The notes beneath the pieces are model-generated. The model had not been told where the DNA came from. It did no database searches and saw only the letters and a program-made list of their open reading frames with translations. A stretch of 64,000 nt of DNA from Channallabes apus (lineage: Eukaryota; Chordata; Actinopteri; Siluriformes; Clariidae). Below, piece by piece: positions 33,564 to 43,472 of this stretch (its first letter is position 1; every line of letters starts with the position of its first letter). The position numbers and the translations under genes are program-made. The stretch lies in assembly GCA_030522415.1 (NCBI GenBank), contig CM060108.1, forward strand, positions 55,566,952-55,630,951, read 5' to 3'.

Positions 33564-36500
33564 CACGAGAGAGAGGATACTCTGACAAGACCAACTTCCG
33601 TGTGGCTCCCGTGGCGCAATCGGTTAGCGCGTGATACTTATAAAGCGGTCCAGGTGAAGCAATGTCGAGTTCGAGTCTCACCTAAAGCACCCAAAGCATT
33701 TTACTGCATATCGCACTGTGTATGTGACAAATCAAATTTGAATTTGAAAGTAAAGCTTAAAATGTAACTTCTGCTTGGGTTTGTTTTCGTTATATTTTTT
33801 ATGTTTTCGCTGAAAGTCAAATTGGCATAACAAATTGATTAATGGCGCATAATATCTGGAACAAATATCTGTCCATACGGATCAGTGTGTCTTTAGTCAT
33901 TTAACCAGCATAATGTCCCATATCAAAGATCTGATGGGGCACAAATCACTTATCACAACGGTGTATAGATGCAGCAGCAGAGACAGATTTAATCCCCATA
34001 AACATTCACACTTGAAAACAAAACTAACAGAAGTAAACAGTTCTAGAGTGTTAGTGTCTGTTATCACAGGACAGGAATCACCTACAGGATACTACTGTAT
34101 TTTACTGCTCATATTTTTTACCCTAGTTTCATTTGGTTTTACGCGATTTCATGTATTATTTGTGTGTCTGTGTGTGTACAGTGTGTGTGTGAATGCGAGA
34201 GATAGTGTGAGAGCGCGTGCGCGAGAGAGGGCTTTCATGCTGATTTATCCAAGGTTACTAAAACCTGGCTTACTACCTATAAAAAATATTTCAATTTAAC
34301 TCATGGGTCTCAATCACAGATGACACGACAAATTATATACTCTGAAACGTTCATTTGAACATTTAAAAATATATACAAAAACATGAATACTAATGTTATC
34401 ATGGTGTAAATTATTAACATTAGGTTAGGTCCTGCCCTTAATTAATTCATATTATAATTACTTTTACATAGTATAGTTACTGGACTGACATGACCAAAAA
34501 CTAGCTATTTCATTTAGCCTTTCTAAAATCAACCCATATATCATTTATAATCAGAAAACATAAAACATATTATCTGTTCAACAGCCCATCTGTTTTAATT
34601 TAGTTTGTATTTTTTATTATTCATAAGCAGAGGTGTCAAGTAACGAAGTACAAATACTTCGTTACCTTACTTAAGTAGACATTTTGGGTATCTATACTTT
34701 ACTGGAGTAATTATTTTTCAGCAGACTTTTTACTTCTACTCCTTACATTTTTAAGCAATTATCTGTACTTTCTACTCCTTACTTTTTAAAAACAGCCTCG
34801 TTACTCTATTTTTATGATCAGAACGCGCAACCCCCCCCCCCCCGGTCGCATGATAAGTACGCGCACATCGCCACGCCCCCCCGTCACATGATCAGAACGC
34901 GCACAACGCCCCCAGTCACATGATCAGAACGCGCAAAACGCCCCCCCGTCACATGATCAGAACGCGCACAACGCCCCCCCCCTCGTCACATGATCAGAAC
35001 GCGCACAACGCCCCCCCCCTCGTCACATGATCAGAACGCGCACAACGCCACCACCCCCCACCCCCCCCGCGTTGCATAATCAGAAAGCGAGACCTTAATG
35101 CTTTTTTCCCCCTCACGGTACTTTTACTTTTATACTTTAAGTAGTTTTGAAACCACTACTTTTAAACTTTTACTTAAGTAAAAAGCTTGGGTTGATACTT
35201 CAACTTCTAAAGAAGTATTTTTGAACCCTAGTATCTATACTTCTACTCAAGTAATGAATGTGAATACTTTTGACACCACTGTTCATAAGACAACCTTTCA
35301 GTTTTGTAAATATTTTAGTTATAGTGTGTTAAGTCTTACTTTAGGTTAAACGTTTTTGAGAATTTGACCATCCAGCTTAGATAAATGTTATGTCATTGAT
35401 TGATAAAATCTGGATTAAGGATATTATATAATTATATATATATATATATATTTATTTTTTAGTTTCCCCCTGAGGGATTGCCACCTTATTGTGGTCAGGG
35501 GGTTTGCGTGCCTCAACACAATTCAGCAAATACAATACTGTTACTATATTAAAAGATGCCCTGCTCCCCCCACCCCGTGTTGTCTGGTCTAGAACGGCGC
35601 TGCCTCTGACCGGCTTTTGTCTTGTAAATGAGTATTCTCACTCACCTTCCAATCCCCCCAGCGCACACACTCTGTTTGTACTGTAAACTGTACTGTAACT
35701 GTGTTTGCTAGGGCATTTGGTTATACACAGTACTTTAATGTATGGAACACTTACTTAACTTACTGGTTTGGTTTAAACATCACTTATTACCTTATTCAAC
35801 AAAATAAATTCATTATTAACGTATTGAAGTATTTTAGTTAAGGACAAAAACTGTGCTTGTGTTTAGAACTGCTGAACAGCCGAAAACACACACACACCCA
35901 TCCCCCCGCCAAAAACACACACACAGAGCAATTAACACCATGTCCTACTCAGGAGTGGAAGGTGAGAAACCTCAATGGAGAATACCAAGTTTGTCGTTGC
36001 TCTTTTGGAGTTCTTAAAACCCAAAACATTTATTTATACTGAGAAAAAATTATTATGGGTCACAATCACAAACACAAATATATATAATCAAGTGTTTAAC
36101 TGGTTTCATTTGTTTCTATGATCAATAATTATTATTATTATTTTCAGCCCGACTCTTTGACTATTTAAAACAAAGTTGTGTCCCATTTTTTGCCCATTGA
36201 AGTTGTTGGTTCAACTAAACAATTTTTAAATACCCAAACAATCCCCCAAAATTAAAACACGCAAAACATGACTTTAACAATTCAATTTATTCTTCCAAAA
36301 CTAGTCAAAGTTAAAACAGTAATTTATATAAAACAGATGAATACATGTTGTCTTTTTGCTTAAAGTTCATTAAACTACCCGGATACACCAGCTGCTTATA
36401 AGTCTCTATCTATAGTCCCTTTACATTAAAATATAAATTTTTCAAATATCAAAACTATTAAACATGGAACAGTTTAAGTCTTTGTTTCCCCCAAAGTACT

Positions 36501-38856
36501 GTATCAGACATTTTGCAGTTCAGAATATACAGTAGACCTGACCAAACATCATTCTAAAGCTGTCGGACTGTGACGTCATCTCTCCTACAGCTCCCTCAAC
36601 AGCTTGTTCAGGCTCCTCCAGTCCTGTAGCTCCACAAGTCCAGCCGTCAGCCGTCTGACCCCACAATCCTCCACAGCGGAGCTCTGCTTAAGGACAACAG
36701 GGGAATTTAGTCAAGACAAAGATAAATAAACTTCACAGAACATATAGTTCTAATAAAAATAATATATATTAATAAACCTATTTACCACAGAGTGTGTAAA
36801 ATACTGTTTTGGGGATTCTGGAATGTAAATAAACTGCCTGTGCTAATGTTAACCAGTGAACAGTGTTAGTGTTAACCAGTGACTGTATTATCGTCTGCAT
36901 TAAATTAACCGAGAATTGACTTAATGCGCTTCTCATACAAATAAGTTAAGCCATATAACACTCGTATATGAGCATTAGTTCATCCCTGAAGCCAAACTAT
37001 AACTTACTGAAGCCCCCCCCCCCCCCACACACACACACACACCTCCCCCCTCCTCCTCCTAACTGATAAACACTTCAGTGTCGTTATCCAGCTCGTTAAC
37101 TAAGCGCTCGCGCTACCGCGGAAAGTCCCGGACAAAGTGTATAAAATATAAACCGGGTTATGAGCGTTACTAGCTCCTGTACAGCTACCCTCAGTCTGTG
37201 TCCCTCATCAACTGCATCACATTATATTACAGTCACAGAAATAACCTGCAGATTAACTCTTAACCAGAGAATAAATAAGCGCTGAATTTATCCAGACAAC
37301 ACGCGGTGAGATTCTCTCAGTATTTACAGAGAACACAAACACTCTTCATCGGGTAGTGCAGCTCTTGTAATAAGGACATTAATAGTATTGTCGAAGCTTG
37401 AGCATGTTTGTGAGTTAAAGTGGAGTGACATTGTGAGTGTGTGACACTGACAGTAAGCTGTAATATTAACTCCAGACTTGGTAAACAGATCATTAAGTTC
37501 TCTAAAGTCACATCTGACCGCTGCTGGTGCTGCCAGTGATATTTAAAACGGCCAATAAAAAACTAAACTGGGAAATAAACTGTAAACTACCCCGAACACA
37601 TTTTATAAAATAAAACATCACTTACCACGAATTGTCCGTTAAGCCGCCATCTTCATCTCGGTGGAGGCGGGTTGTTAAAATCACGTGATTGCAACTCAGC
37701 GCAGCTGGCTTGTTTTAACGTGTTCTTGAGAACGAAGCGCCATCTAGTGGTGGCACCAGGTAAATGAATAAATTGGGCTTGAATGGGCGTGTTTACTGTG
37801 AAATCTTGACACGCCTTTCAGCCAGAAAAGGGAGGGGGGATTACGGCGTGCAAAGGCCATTCACACGCCATTCACACTTCAGCCACACTGTCGCGGCTAT
37901 TTGGCGTGGCTCCCACTGTAAGTGTTTTCTCTTCTTTATCCACTCTTAATCAGAAATATATTTGAATTAGCTGAATAGGTAAAATAAGGCAAGAGGTGCT
38001 GTGTGGTACACTAACAGAAGGAGATCTGTGACTATCAGTCTGCACAGATGATACCAGAACACACTTTACAGTAAATTAAATCAATATATCAATAAATGAT
38101 ATATATAAAATGTACTGTTTTAATTTCAAACAGGGTAACTATGAAGAGGTCTACACTATCTGCTAAATGCATACACGAATGTAAGAGTTTATGAAATATT
38201 GCTTTTGTCCAAGTTAAGATAAACAGTGTTTTTTGTTAGTACAACCTTTTCTATTGATAAAACAACTGCTGTTCCTTACCAAAGCACACAAATGGGTTTG
38301 AATTTGGACATTGTGCGTCGTACCAACCAATTGATAGAAACTCAACACACAGTCTATTTCCACCACCATTGTTAGGCTCTCCTGGATACCATGATGTGAA
38401 ACCCAAAGACACATTTCCCATAGACCAGCGCCAGCTGTGGATGTCATTGTACAGTCCAATCCAAGCACTGGAACTGAAGTTTTGTATCTGTGCTTCATTC
38501 TGAAGTCGGGCCATCTCGTCATTGCTTTTGACGATAGCCAAGTCGGTATATCTAGCTTGGCAGTAAGCCTGGGCATCAGTCCAATTTTTACCCGGCAGGA
38601 CCAAGTGGTACTTAAAATAGACAGAGTGGATGACGGGAATTCCTAAGGTGGAAAGTTTTAAGCATATTATGGTTTGTTAGTTCTGGTTCAAAAATTCAAC
38701 TCCTAATTTATTAAATTTTTTCCAAGATTATATTTTTTCATGGGAAAAGTGAAATACATTATTTGTTTATAAGGATACAGGCTACCAATCAGGTACATAC
38801 ACACAAACACACCTCTCACCTGTGAAAAACAGGAGTATGAACAGATGCTGCTCCAT
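31143..38856 (-). CDS. C-type lectin, secreted, two CTLD domains, five exons
   Basis: Sugar-binding-type lectin gene, spliced. Exons (minus): 38856-38820, 38642-38280, 31980-31648, 31549-31458, 31271-31143. All introns are GT-AG, and phases match throughout (1, 1, 1, 0), giving 317 codons with no stop. Residues 1-18 form a signal peptide (MEQHLFILLFFTG). CTLD1 is about 19-133, with WIGLYND, the mannose-type EPN motif, and four Cys. CTLD2 is about 134-244, with GLFRD, KPDN in place of EPN, and four Cys. The tail (245-317) has VNDLAIM and VTWRKQSDGNVFHKD, a C-terminus I recall from teleost lectins annotated as macrophage mannose receptor-like. CTLD1 has WYD where Ca-binding domains have WND, so calcium-dependent binding is uncertain. 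Joining exon 2 to exon 3 over 6.3 kb is inferred from phase and order. The secreted location follows from the signal peptide with no membrane segment. Confidence 0.85.
31458..31549 (-). CDS. Lectin gene exon 4
   Basis: 92 nt; acceptor AACATTCAG|GAG and donor GCAAAG|GTGAGT. It encodes GVTGEQQILKVKVQSNQDVN and the following DLAIMTAIMAK, the start of the C-terminal tail typical of these fish lectins. The 98-base intron before it is short. Confidence 0.82.
31648..31980 (-). CDS. Lectin gene exon 3 (second C-type lectin domain)
   Basis: Acceptor ATTTTCAG|AC and donor TACGCAG|GTGAGT, phase 1 on both sides. It encodes SWYAAQTYC, HYTDLASATD, TWFGLFRDGWKW, IISWAFGKPDNALG, ENCGYL, DALC and PFFCYAG. 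The four Cys are kept, but EPN and WND are replaced, so this domain probably does not bind sugar through calcium. Confidence 0.88.
33519..33562. repeat. (GT)n microsatellite
   Basis: About 20 GT units; encodes only Cys/Val repeats in spurious frames. A shorter, degenerate GT tract lies at the matching place in the second duplicate near 34160-34195. Confidence 0.9.
33606..33690 (+). pseudogene. tRNA-Ile(UAU)-like pseudogene, head of a SINE-like chimera
   Basis: It begins GGCTCCCGTGGCGCAATCGG, with an A-box-like TGGCGCAATCGGTTAGCGCG, an ACTTATAA anticodon region (TAT) and a B-box-like AGTTCGAGTCTC. This is close to vertebrate tRNA-Ile(UAU), which carries an intron at this place. The T arm and variable region are shortened and the 3' acceptor (CTAAAGC) pairs poorly with GCTCCCG, so it is not a working tRNA. 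Right after it comes a Rex1-like LINE tail. Confidence 0.55.
33691..33750 (+). mobile_element. Rex1-like LINE tail fused to the tRNA-like sequence
   Basis: GCATTTTACTGCATATCGCACTG followed by GTATGTGACAAATCAAATTTGAATTTGAA closely matches the last 60 bases of the Rex1 fragment at 15667-15735 (reverse strand), which reads GCATTTCACTGCATATTATACTG and ends in AAATTTGAATTTGAATT. A shared 3' tail suggests mobilisation by Rex1-type machinery. Confidence 0.6.
34628..35281. mobile_element. hAT-type MITE with 8-bp target duplication
   Basis: Ends CAGAGGTGTCAAGTAAC (34628) and, inverted, CAGTGGTGTCAAAAGTA (from 35281). The duplicated target is TTCATAAG at 34620-34627 and 35282-35289, and the unoccupied site is visible in the related repeat at 24.71 kb. 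Inner parts have inverted words around ACTTAAGTA and TACTTTTACTT. There is no coding capacity. A C-rich minisatellite occupies its centre. Confidence 0.93.
34812..35090. repeat. C-rich minisatellite inside the hAT MITE
   Basis: About six to seven imperfect copies of a 32-38 bp unit containing TCACATGATCAGAACGCGCA followed by CAACGCC and a C run (6-9 C). Unit length varies mainly through the C run. Confidence 0.85.
35282..35400 (+). repeat. Unnamed interspersed repeat, copy 2 (split by MITE)
   Basis: Continuation of the repeat that starts before 34628; it matches 24712-24830 (ACAACCTTTCAGTTTTGTAA, TTATAGTGTGTTAAGTC, GACCATCCAGCT). Confidence 0.7.
36286..37690 (-). ncRNA. Possible two-exon transcript inside the lectin intron
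   Basis: On the minus strand a promoter-like GC region (37640-37690) is followed by a consensus donor CGTG|GTAAGTG at 37626, an acceptor TTAAGCAG|AGC at 36683, a short open tail ending at TAG 36587-36585 (C-terminal LVELQDWRSLNKLLREL), and an AATAAA at 36291-36286. The ATGs in the putative first exon run into a TAA after five codons, so no complete protein is visible; additional exons could exist. It could be a non-coding RNA, the tail of an unrecognised gene, or an alternative start of the lectin gene. All of this is inference from signals. Confidence 0.3.
37643..37653 (-). promoter_or_regulatory. YY1-type motif AAGATGGCGGC at a CpG-richer site
   Basis: Minus-strand AAGATGGCGGC, the classic YY1 site found just downstream of start sites of many TATA-less vertebrate genes. 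It is followed 17 bases later by a perfect splice donor GTAAGTG. CpG content is locally raised relative to the AT-rich surroundings. Confidence 0.45.
38280..38642 (-). CDS. Lectin gene exon 2 (first C-type lectin domain)
   Basis: Acceptor CACCTTAG|G and donor TTTG|GTAAGG. It encodes one whole CTLD: WTDAQAYC, ARYTDLAIV, SSAWIGLYND, GFTSWYPGEPNNGG, LCVEF, WYDAQC and PFVCF. Four family Cys residues are present for two disulfides, and EPN suggests mannose-type specificity in family terms. Confidence 0.9.
38820..38856 (-). CDS. Lectin gene exon 1 (signal peptide)
   Basis: ATG at 38856 followed by a hydrophobic stretch LFILLFFTG and a donor CACAG|GTGAGA. It ends in phase 1; the next exon supplies GA to complete a Gly codon. 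The in-frame region upstream lacks a coding extension, so this ATG is chosen. A 5' UTR exon may exist farther right (a donor-like CAG|GTATGT lies near 39590), but this is speculative. Confidence 0.75.
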
Positions 38857-39470
38857 CACTACTGATGTGTTGAAACTTAAAAATAAAATTAAAAATAATG
38901 CCTCCAGTAAAACTGAGTGCAGTCATTACGCATGATTTATCTTTGTATTTGAATCAGTACACAGACGTTGTAATTAATAATAGCATTATTAAAAGTTTAT
39001 TATTCCCCAAGCACTGTCATGTGAAACATGATTTAATATCAGTGTCACAGCAGATAACAGCAACACAACCCATTATTTACTGAGATAGACAAAGAATAAA
39101 TAAATCATTAGGAACAATAATTATCATTATTAAATTATAATTATCATTATTAAGACTATTTAAGTCATGTTTTTCTTACATCAGGTGTAAATTAAGTGAA
39201 CAATAAACCCAATAAGAATATGCGTCTTTGACATTTCATTGCTTATTTAATGTTCTTTATTATAAAATGTTGGGCCTTATAATATTTTTCTATGTAAAGC
39301 ACTTTTAAAATCAAATTAAAATGCAAAATAATCCGTCACTTTGTTTCCTGCACTGTGGTGTGTTTCTAAAACTTAAATTTTTATAACTATAATTGACTGA
39401 CAGTGTGGAGATAGGTGTATAGGTCGGCTCTGTAAGAACATATACTAAAAACCTTAATAACCCCATATGA

Positions 39471-39526
<56 letters not shown>

Positions 39527-40790
39527 ACTATAAAAGTATAAAATATTTTCTTTTATGAAGCATTAGCAAATAACTAAAACATACCTGAAATGTAAGAAGT
39601 AACGTACTTGTGTCGTAGGTTTCTCTGTGTCAACCGTGTTCCATTACCTGACTAACATATTTGTTACACTGCCCATATGTGTTACACTGCCCAGATTCAA
39701 AGTACCCCTCACTCTTTCTTTTTTGTTACTTTACAAACCAGATTGGATGGAAATCTGAGATCGATGGGGCATGGTTTAAACAAAACAGATGCCTGGTGAT
39801 TTTATGACATCTGTTTGTGTTAAAAAAAAAAAAAAAGATTCAGTTGGGATTTAAATGGGAAAATACTTGAGTTCTTGAATTGTATAATTTCTGCAGTGAT
39901 CAATGTGTTACAATCCTTTTACCTAACACAGTCAGGAACTTCTTATTTCTTACACGTGGGAGAGGTGTCCTGAGGTCATGGGGAAAAAAAGATACTGCCA
40001 GACACATATTATTAAACACTAGAACAGTAGTAGTGAACAAAAGTGGTTTATTTATATATATATATATATAAAAGAAATAATTTCATGATTTAGTCAGGTT
40101 GCATCATAAGATTCTGCAGTGGAAATAACAGCTATTATTCAATAGTGATTGTGCATGTTTCCACATGTGATGTGAACAGGATTGTGACTAAACAGCTGTT
40201 TGTATCTTCCATAGTTCATATGTATGAGACTTACTGTATTGGAAATAAGGTTGTCAAAACAATGCCAGAAACAGATTATTATAATAAGCACCCTTTTTTT
40301 TGGTCCGCAGATGAATTTTATACTTTGTCTTAAACAGTGGTAGTTATGGTTTGAATTATTTTTAATTATATCAAAATACAAATTAACTCAGTAAAAAAAA
40401 CTTATTTGGGAAAGTTTAAACTAGCAATGTAAAAACTAATGAAGGAGGACAACATCATGAAATCATCTAATCACACATACTATAAATGAAAGGCTTGGTA
40501 AAGTCTGGGACTAAGGCACAGAGCTATTCTCCACAACTGGTGCATGTAAAGAGTCATTTTATACTGTGAGCAAGAGGGAACAAAATTGGAGGGGTCTGTA
40601 ATGGATGTGTTGTAGTCTCTACTGGGCTTAGGGGGTCTTAATTAAATTTCAGTTTAATTAAATTCTATTCATTTTAGTTTTTTCTTTCTATAGAATCATT
40701 AACAAGTCACATTGTCTCTAAGAAGCTACACAGAAATAGAAAATTATATATAATATAATGATATATTACATTATAAATATTATCGTTTAC
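38857..40790. other. Unassigned region upstream of the lectin gene
   Basis: This holds the lectin promoter by position, but no TATA box could be fixed. (TA)n microsatellite at 39485-39522. A tandem TGTTACACTGCCCA(T/G)AT pair lies at 39662-39696. No other gene or element recognised. Confidence 0.35.
39485..39522. repeat. (TA)n microsatellite
   Basis: TC then TA repeat, ATATAT for about 38 bases. Confidence 0.9.
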
Positions 40791-40794
40791 ATCC

Positions 40795-41332
40795 CGCACT
40801 TTCAACGAAGAGTACGGCTATTCTTGTGCATGCTCTTGTTACATCGAGAATTGATTATTGCAATGCTTTATTTTATGGGCTTCCTTCAAATATACTTCAT
40901 AAATTACAGTTAGTACAAAATGCTGCTGCTCGGGTCATATCCAAAACTTCTAGTTTTCAACACATCACTCCCGTTTTGCAAAATCTGCACTGGCTCCCTG
41001 TTAAATACCATGTAGATTTAAAAATTCTACTTTTAACCTACAAAGCTTTTGGACCTTCTTGATATACATATCCCGTCGTGTGATTTAAGGTCTGCCTCTG
41101 CAATTACACTTGTTCTATGGGGTCTTAAGCCTCCTGTCGAGGTCCGCAACAGTCTAAGTCTCCCTGTTTTTAAATCTCGTCTAAAAACCTGTTTAGACAG
41201 GCTTTTACATAATGCAGTTTTCTGTCTGTTTTGTTTTTAAATCATTGTTCTTATACTTTGTCTGTAAGGTGTCCTTGAGTGGCATGAAAGGCGCCATTAA
41301 ATAAAATGTATTATTATTATTATTATCATTAT
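40795..41332 (+). mobile_element. L2-type LINE 3' fragment, third family
   Basis: RT C-terminal coding ([50 protein letters not shown]) with a frameshift near 41050, then [17 protein letters not shown] and a 3' tail AAATAAAATGTATTATTATT. Motif order is that of L2 RT C-termini, but the tail (ATT)n differs from L2-A and L2-B. Coding parts are 40826-41062 and 41049-41240. Confidence 0.78.
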
Positions 41333-41339
41333 ATTAATT

Positions 41340-42216
41340 ATATACCATCGAGAGTGTTCTCTGCTGTTACATCACCATCTGGTATGGAAACTGCACCACC
41401 GCTGAAAAGAAGTCCTTGCAGCGGATAGTGAAGACAGCAGAGAGAATCATCGGGGTCCCTCTCCCAGCCATCTCCCAACTCTACGACAAACACCTGATCT
41501 GCTGTGCAAGCAACATAGTGAAAGACTCTTTTCACCCCTCACATGCACTGTTCTCCCTCCTCCCATCAGGCAGACGGTTCCGCAGCATCAGAACTGTGAC
41601 TGCCTGACACTGCAAGAGCTTCTTTCCACAAGCAGTAAGGGCTCTCAACTTACTGACAACATAGAACTGAACAAACATACGAAACACACACTCAACATAA
41701 ATACATAATGGACTCCTATATTTAAAAACTCACCTAAACAACTAAACCCTCATACAATATGCTACATGTACACCAAAGACAAAACACACAAATTGGACTG
41801 TGGAACAACACACATATTGTACACCCTGTATTGCATACTGTATTTTTGTCCAAGAAATTTTGTACCTCATGTTGATTTGCACTAGTCGCAATTTGCACAT
41901 GTCTTGTCTTGTCTCGTCCAATACTCCTACAATAACTTGAACCCGCACACTGTACTCTGAACCAATTGCACATGTTCACTTTGTATCATTGCACTGTATT
42001 GTCTTCCTGTCCTGTTAGTGTACAGATAGTTTATTTAAAAATAGTCACTTAGTTAGTTTAGCTTAGTTAGATATAATTTAGTTGTAATTTCTTGTTTTCT
42101 ATTTCTTTCTTATTAAGGCACCACAGAGGGTCTGTGTGAAACGGCATTTCAATACAATGTATACTGTGTATATTGTTGTATTGACAATAAACCTCTCTTG
42201 AATCTTGAATCTTGAA
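41340..42216 (+). mobile_element. Rex1-type LINE 3' fragment
   Basis: Coding from about 41340 (TIWYGNCTTAEKKSLQRIVK, TAERIIGVPLP, SGRRFRSIRTVTA), then a TGA at 41605-41607, then KSFFPQAVRALN beyond it. The long 3' UTR ends at 42216 with ATAAACCTCTCTTGAATCTTG repeats. It lies immediately after the L2-type fragment; the two tails are different, so these are separate insertions. Confidence 0.8.
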
Positions 42217-43404
42217 TATACAAAAACTCCCTGAGATGACAATAGGAAGAATTCTCTAAGTAAACCATTACTGTCTTGTTTTTATTTTCTGTTTCACATA
42301 CCGTCAGAAAATGACCCTTTCAGAGGTCATTTTCTGTTTATTCAGTGATACGTTTTCTTTAGGTAAAGAAGCTTATGCAAACCACCCTGTCCCATTCGTC
42401 CTTCTTTAAACCAAATCACAGTGACTGACAGCGATTAAGCTGAGAAAAAATGTCTGCACACTCTCGGAGGACTGTCACAGAGACATGCGCCCTTTTCCAT
42501 AACTTTAACTGAAATTTAAGAGTTCAGTGTCATATGTGTTTGATCCATAAATATCCATGCAGAAATCATACTAGGTCAATAAACTGCACAAAGCCTGCTG
42601 TGGACCAAGTGCTAAAGACTTTGCCATAGACACTACAAGGAAACCAAATACATAAATAAATTATAAAACTCTTTTAAATACTTACTATAAAAGAGTGGGC
42701 AAGAGAGTGAAGAAAAGGACTTGGTGATAAACAGAAGTGGACACAGGAGTACCTTCTATAGAGGTTGTGGGAGGCCTGGAGATGTTCTCTGCATTCAGGA
42801 GCAAGGTGTAAGGCCTGGAGGGAAATGGATCTTTAGACAGAAACAGTGAGAGATTTATTCTAACTGAAGATTAGCAGATGCAGCAGGGCAGAGAAACACC
42901 ATCCAGCATCCATGAACACAACCTTGTCAGGTTGAAAACAAGGGAACAAAGCAGCAGGTCTGTCTCACCCCTCATATAGAGACCTCTGCTTTAACCAGTG
43001 TACATGTATCTGGTATAAGATTGAGTAATACCCTTCATTAAATTTACAAATTGCAGTTTGTCTTGAAGGTTTAATTGCGCATTTGATGTCATTTTTTGTT
43101 TATCGATGACAAAGTGGAATAAAAAAAGACAATTAAACCTTCTAGACAAAGTGCAATTTATAAATTTGAAGAGGTGCAATACTTAAATATCTGGGCTCAT
43201 GTAGTAAACACAGAACAGTTCATTAGATAATTGTTTGGTGTGTTAGAGATCTGTTAGCCAAAATCATTCCTTGTATTATCTGTTCATTCTACTTTATCTT
43301 TCCTTTTCTTTCTTTTTTATTTATTTATTAATGACTCAGTTTCTGCACAAAAAAATCCAATGCACAATTTTTTGTTGGTATGTGTACAAATGGCAAATAA
43401 CATC
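42217..43404. other. Unassigned region
   Basis: There is no supported gene. GACCCTTTCAGAGGTCATTTTCTG near 42310-42345 contains a short inverted repeat. Small open frames have no motif. Confidence 0.3.
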
Positions 43405-43472
43405 TGTAAGTGCCATATCGTACTTGTTATGAATTTGTTGTGTTTATTTTATTTTATCTTATTTGTTATTTC
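43405..43472 (+). repeat. BEL/Pao LTR 5' fragment
   Basis: TGTAAGTGCCATATCGTACTT and the following bases to TTGTTATTTC match the first 65 bases of the LTR at 61757. At 43473 the sequence switches to the Gypsy LTR, so Gypsy appears to have landed inside an older BEL LTR. Confidence 0.75.

Larger units (their letters stand above)
33240..34055. repeat. Direct duplication of a ~210-bp block, about 600 bp apart
   Basis: 33238-33440 and 33838-34045 share long ordered words: TTAATGGCGCAT, GGATCAGT, TCTTTAGTCATTTAA, GGGGCA..AATCACTTATCACAAC and TTTAATCCCCATAAACA. Downstream both have a TTTTACTG, GGTTTTACGC(A/G)ATTTCATGT and (GT)n part, so the duplication extends to about 33560 and 34180. About 80% identity by eye. 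Confidence 0.75.
31981..38279 (-). other. 6.3-kb second intron of the lectin gene
   Basis: Much longer than introns 3 (98 bp) and 4 (186 bp). Contents: 32.0-33.2 kb unassigned; a ~300-bp GC-richer patch at 32590-32900; a local tandem duplication (33.2-34.3 kb) with a tRNA-like/LINE-tail chimera; a hAT MITE (34628-35281) inside an unnamed repeat; (CA)n at 37027-37042; a possible small transcript (36.29-37.7 kb) on the same strand. Growth by insertion is likely. Confidence 0.6.

Noticed and set aside
33606..33690. Functional tRNA-Ile(UAU) gene
   Set aside because: The acceptor stem has several mismatches and the T arm is shortened; it is followed by a LINE tail.
34812..35090. CRISPR-like array
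   Set aside because: The units are contiguous C-rich tandem copies with no spacers, inside a MITE in a vertebrate genome.
37317..37511. Possible exon on the minus strand between the putative transcript's two exons
   Set aside because: A frame of about 59 codons with a TTTAG acceptor is seen, but no donor and no motif, so it could be chance.
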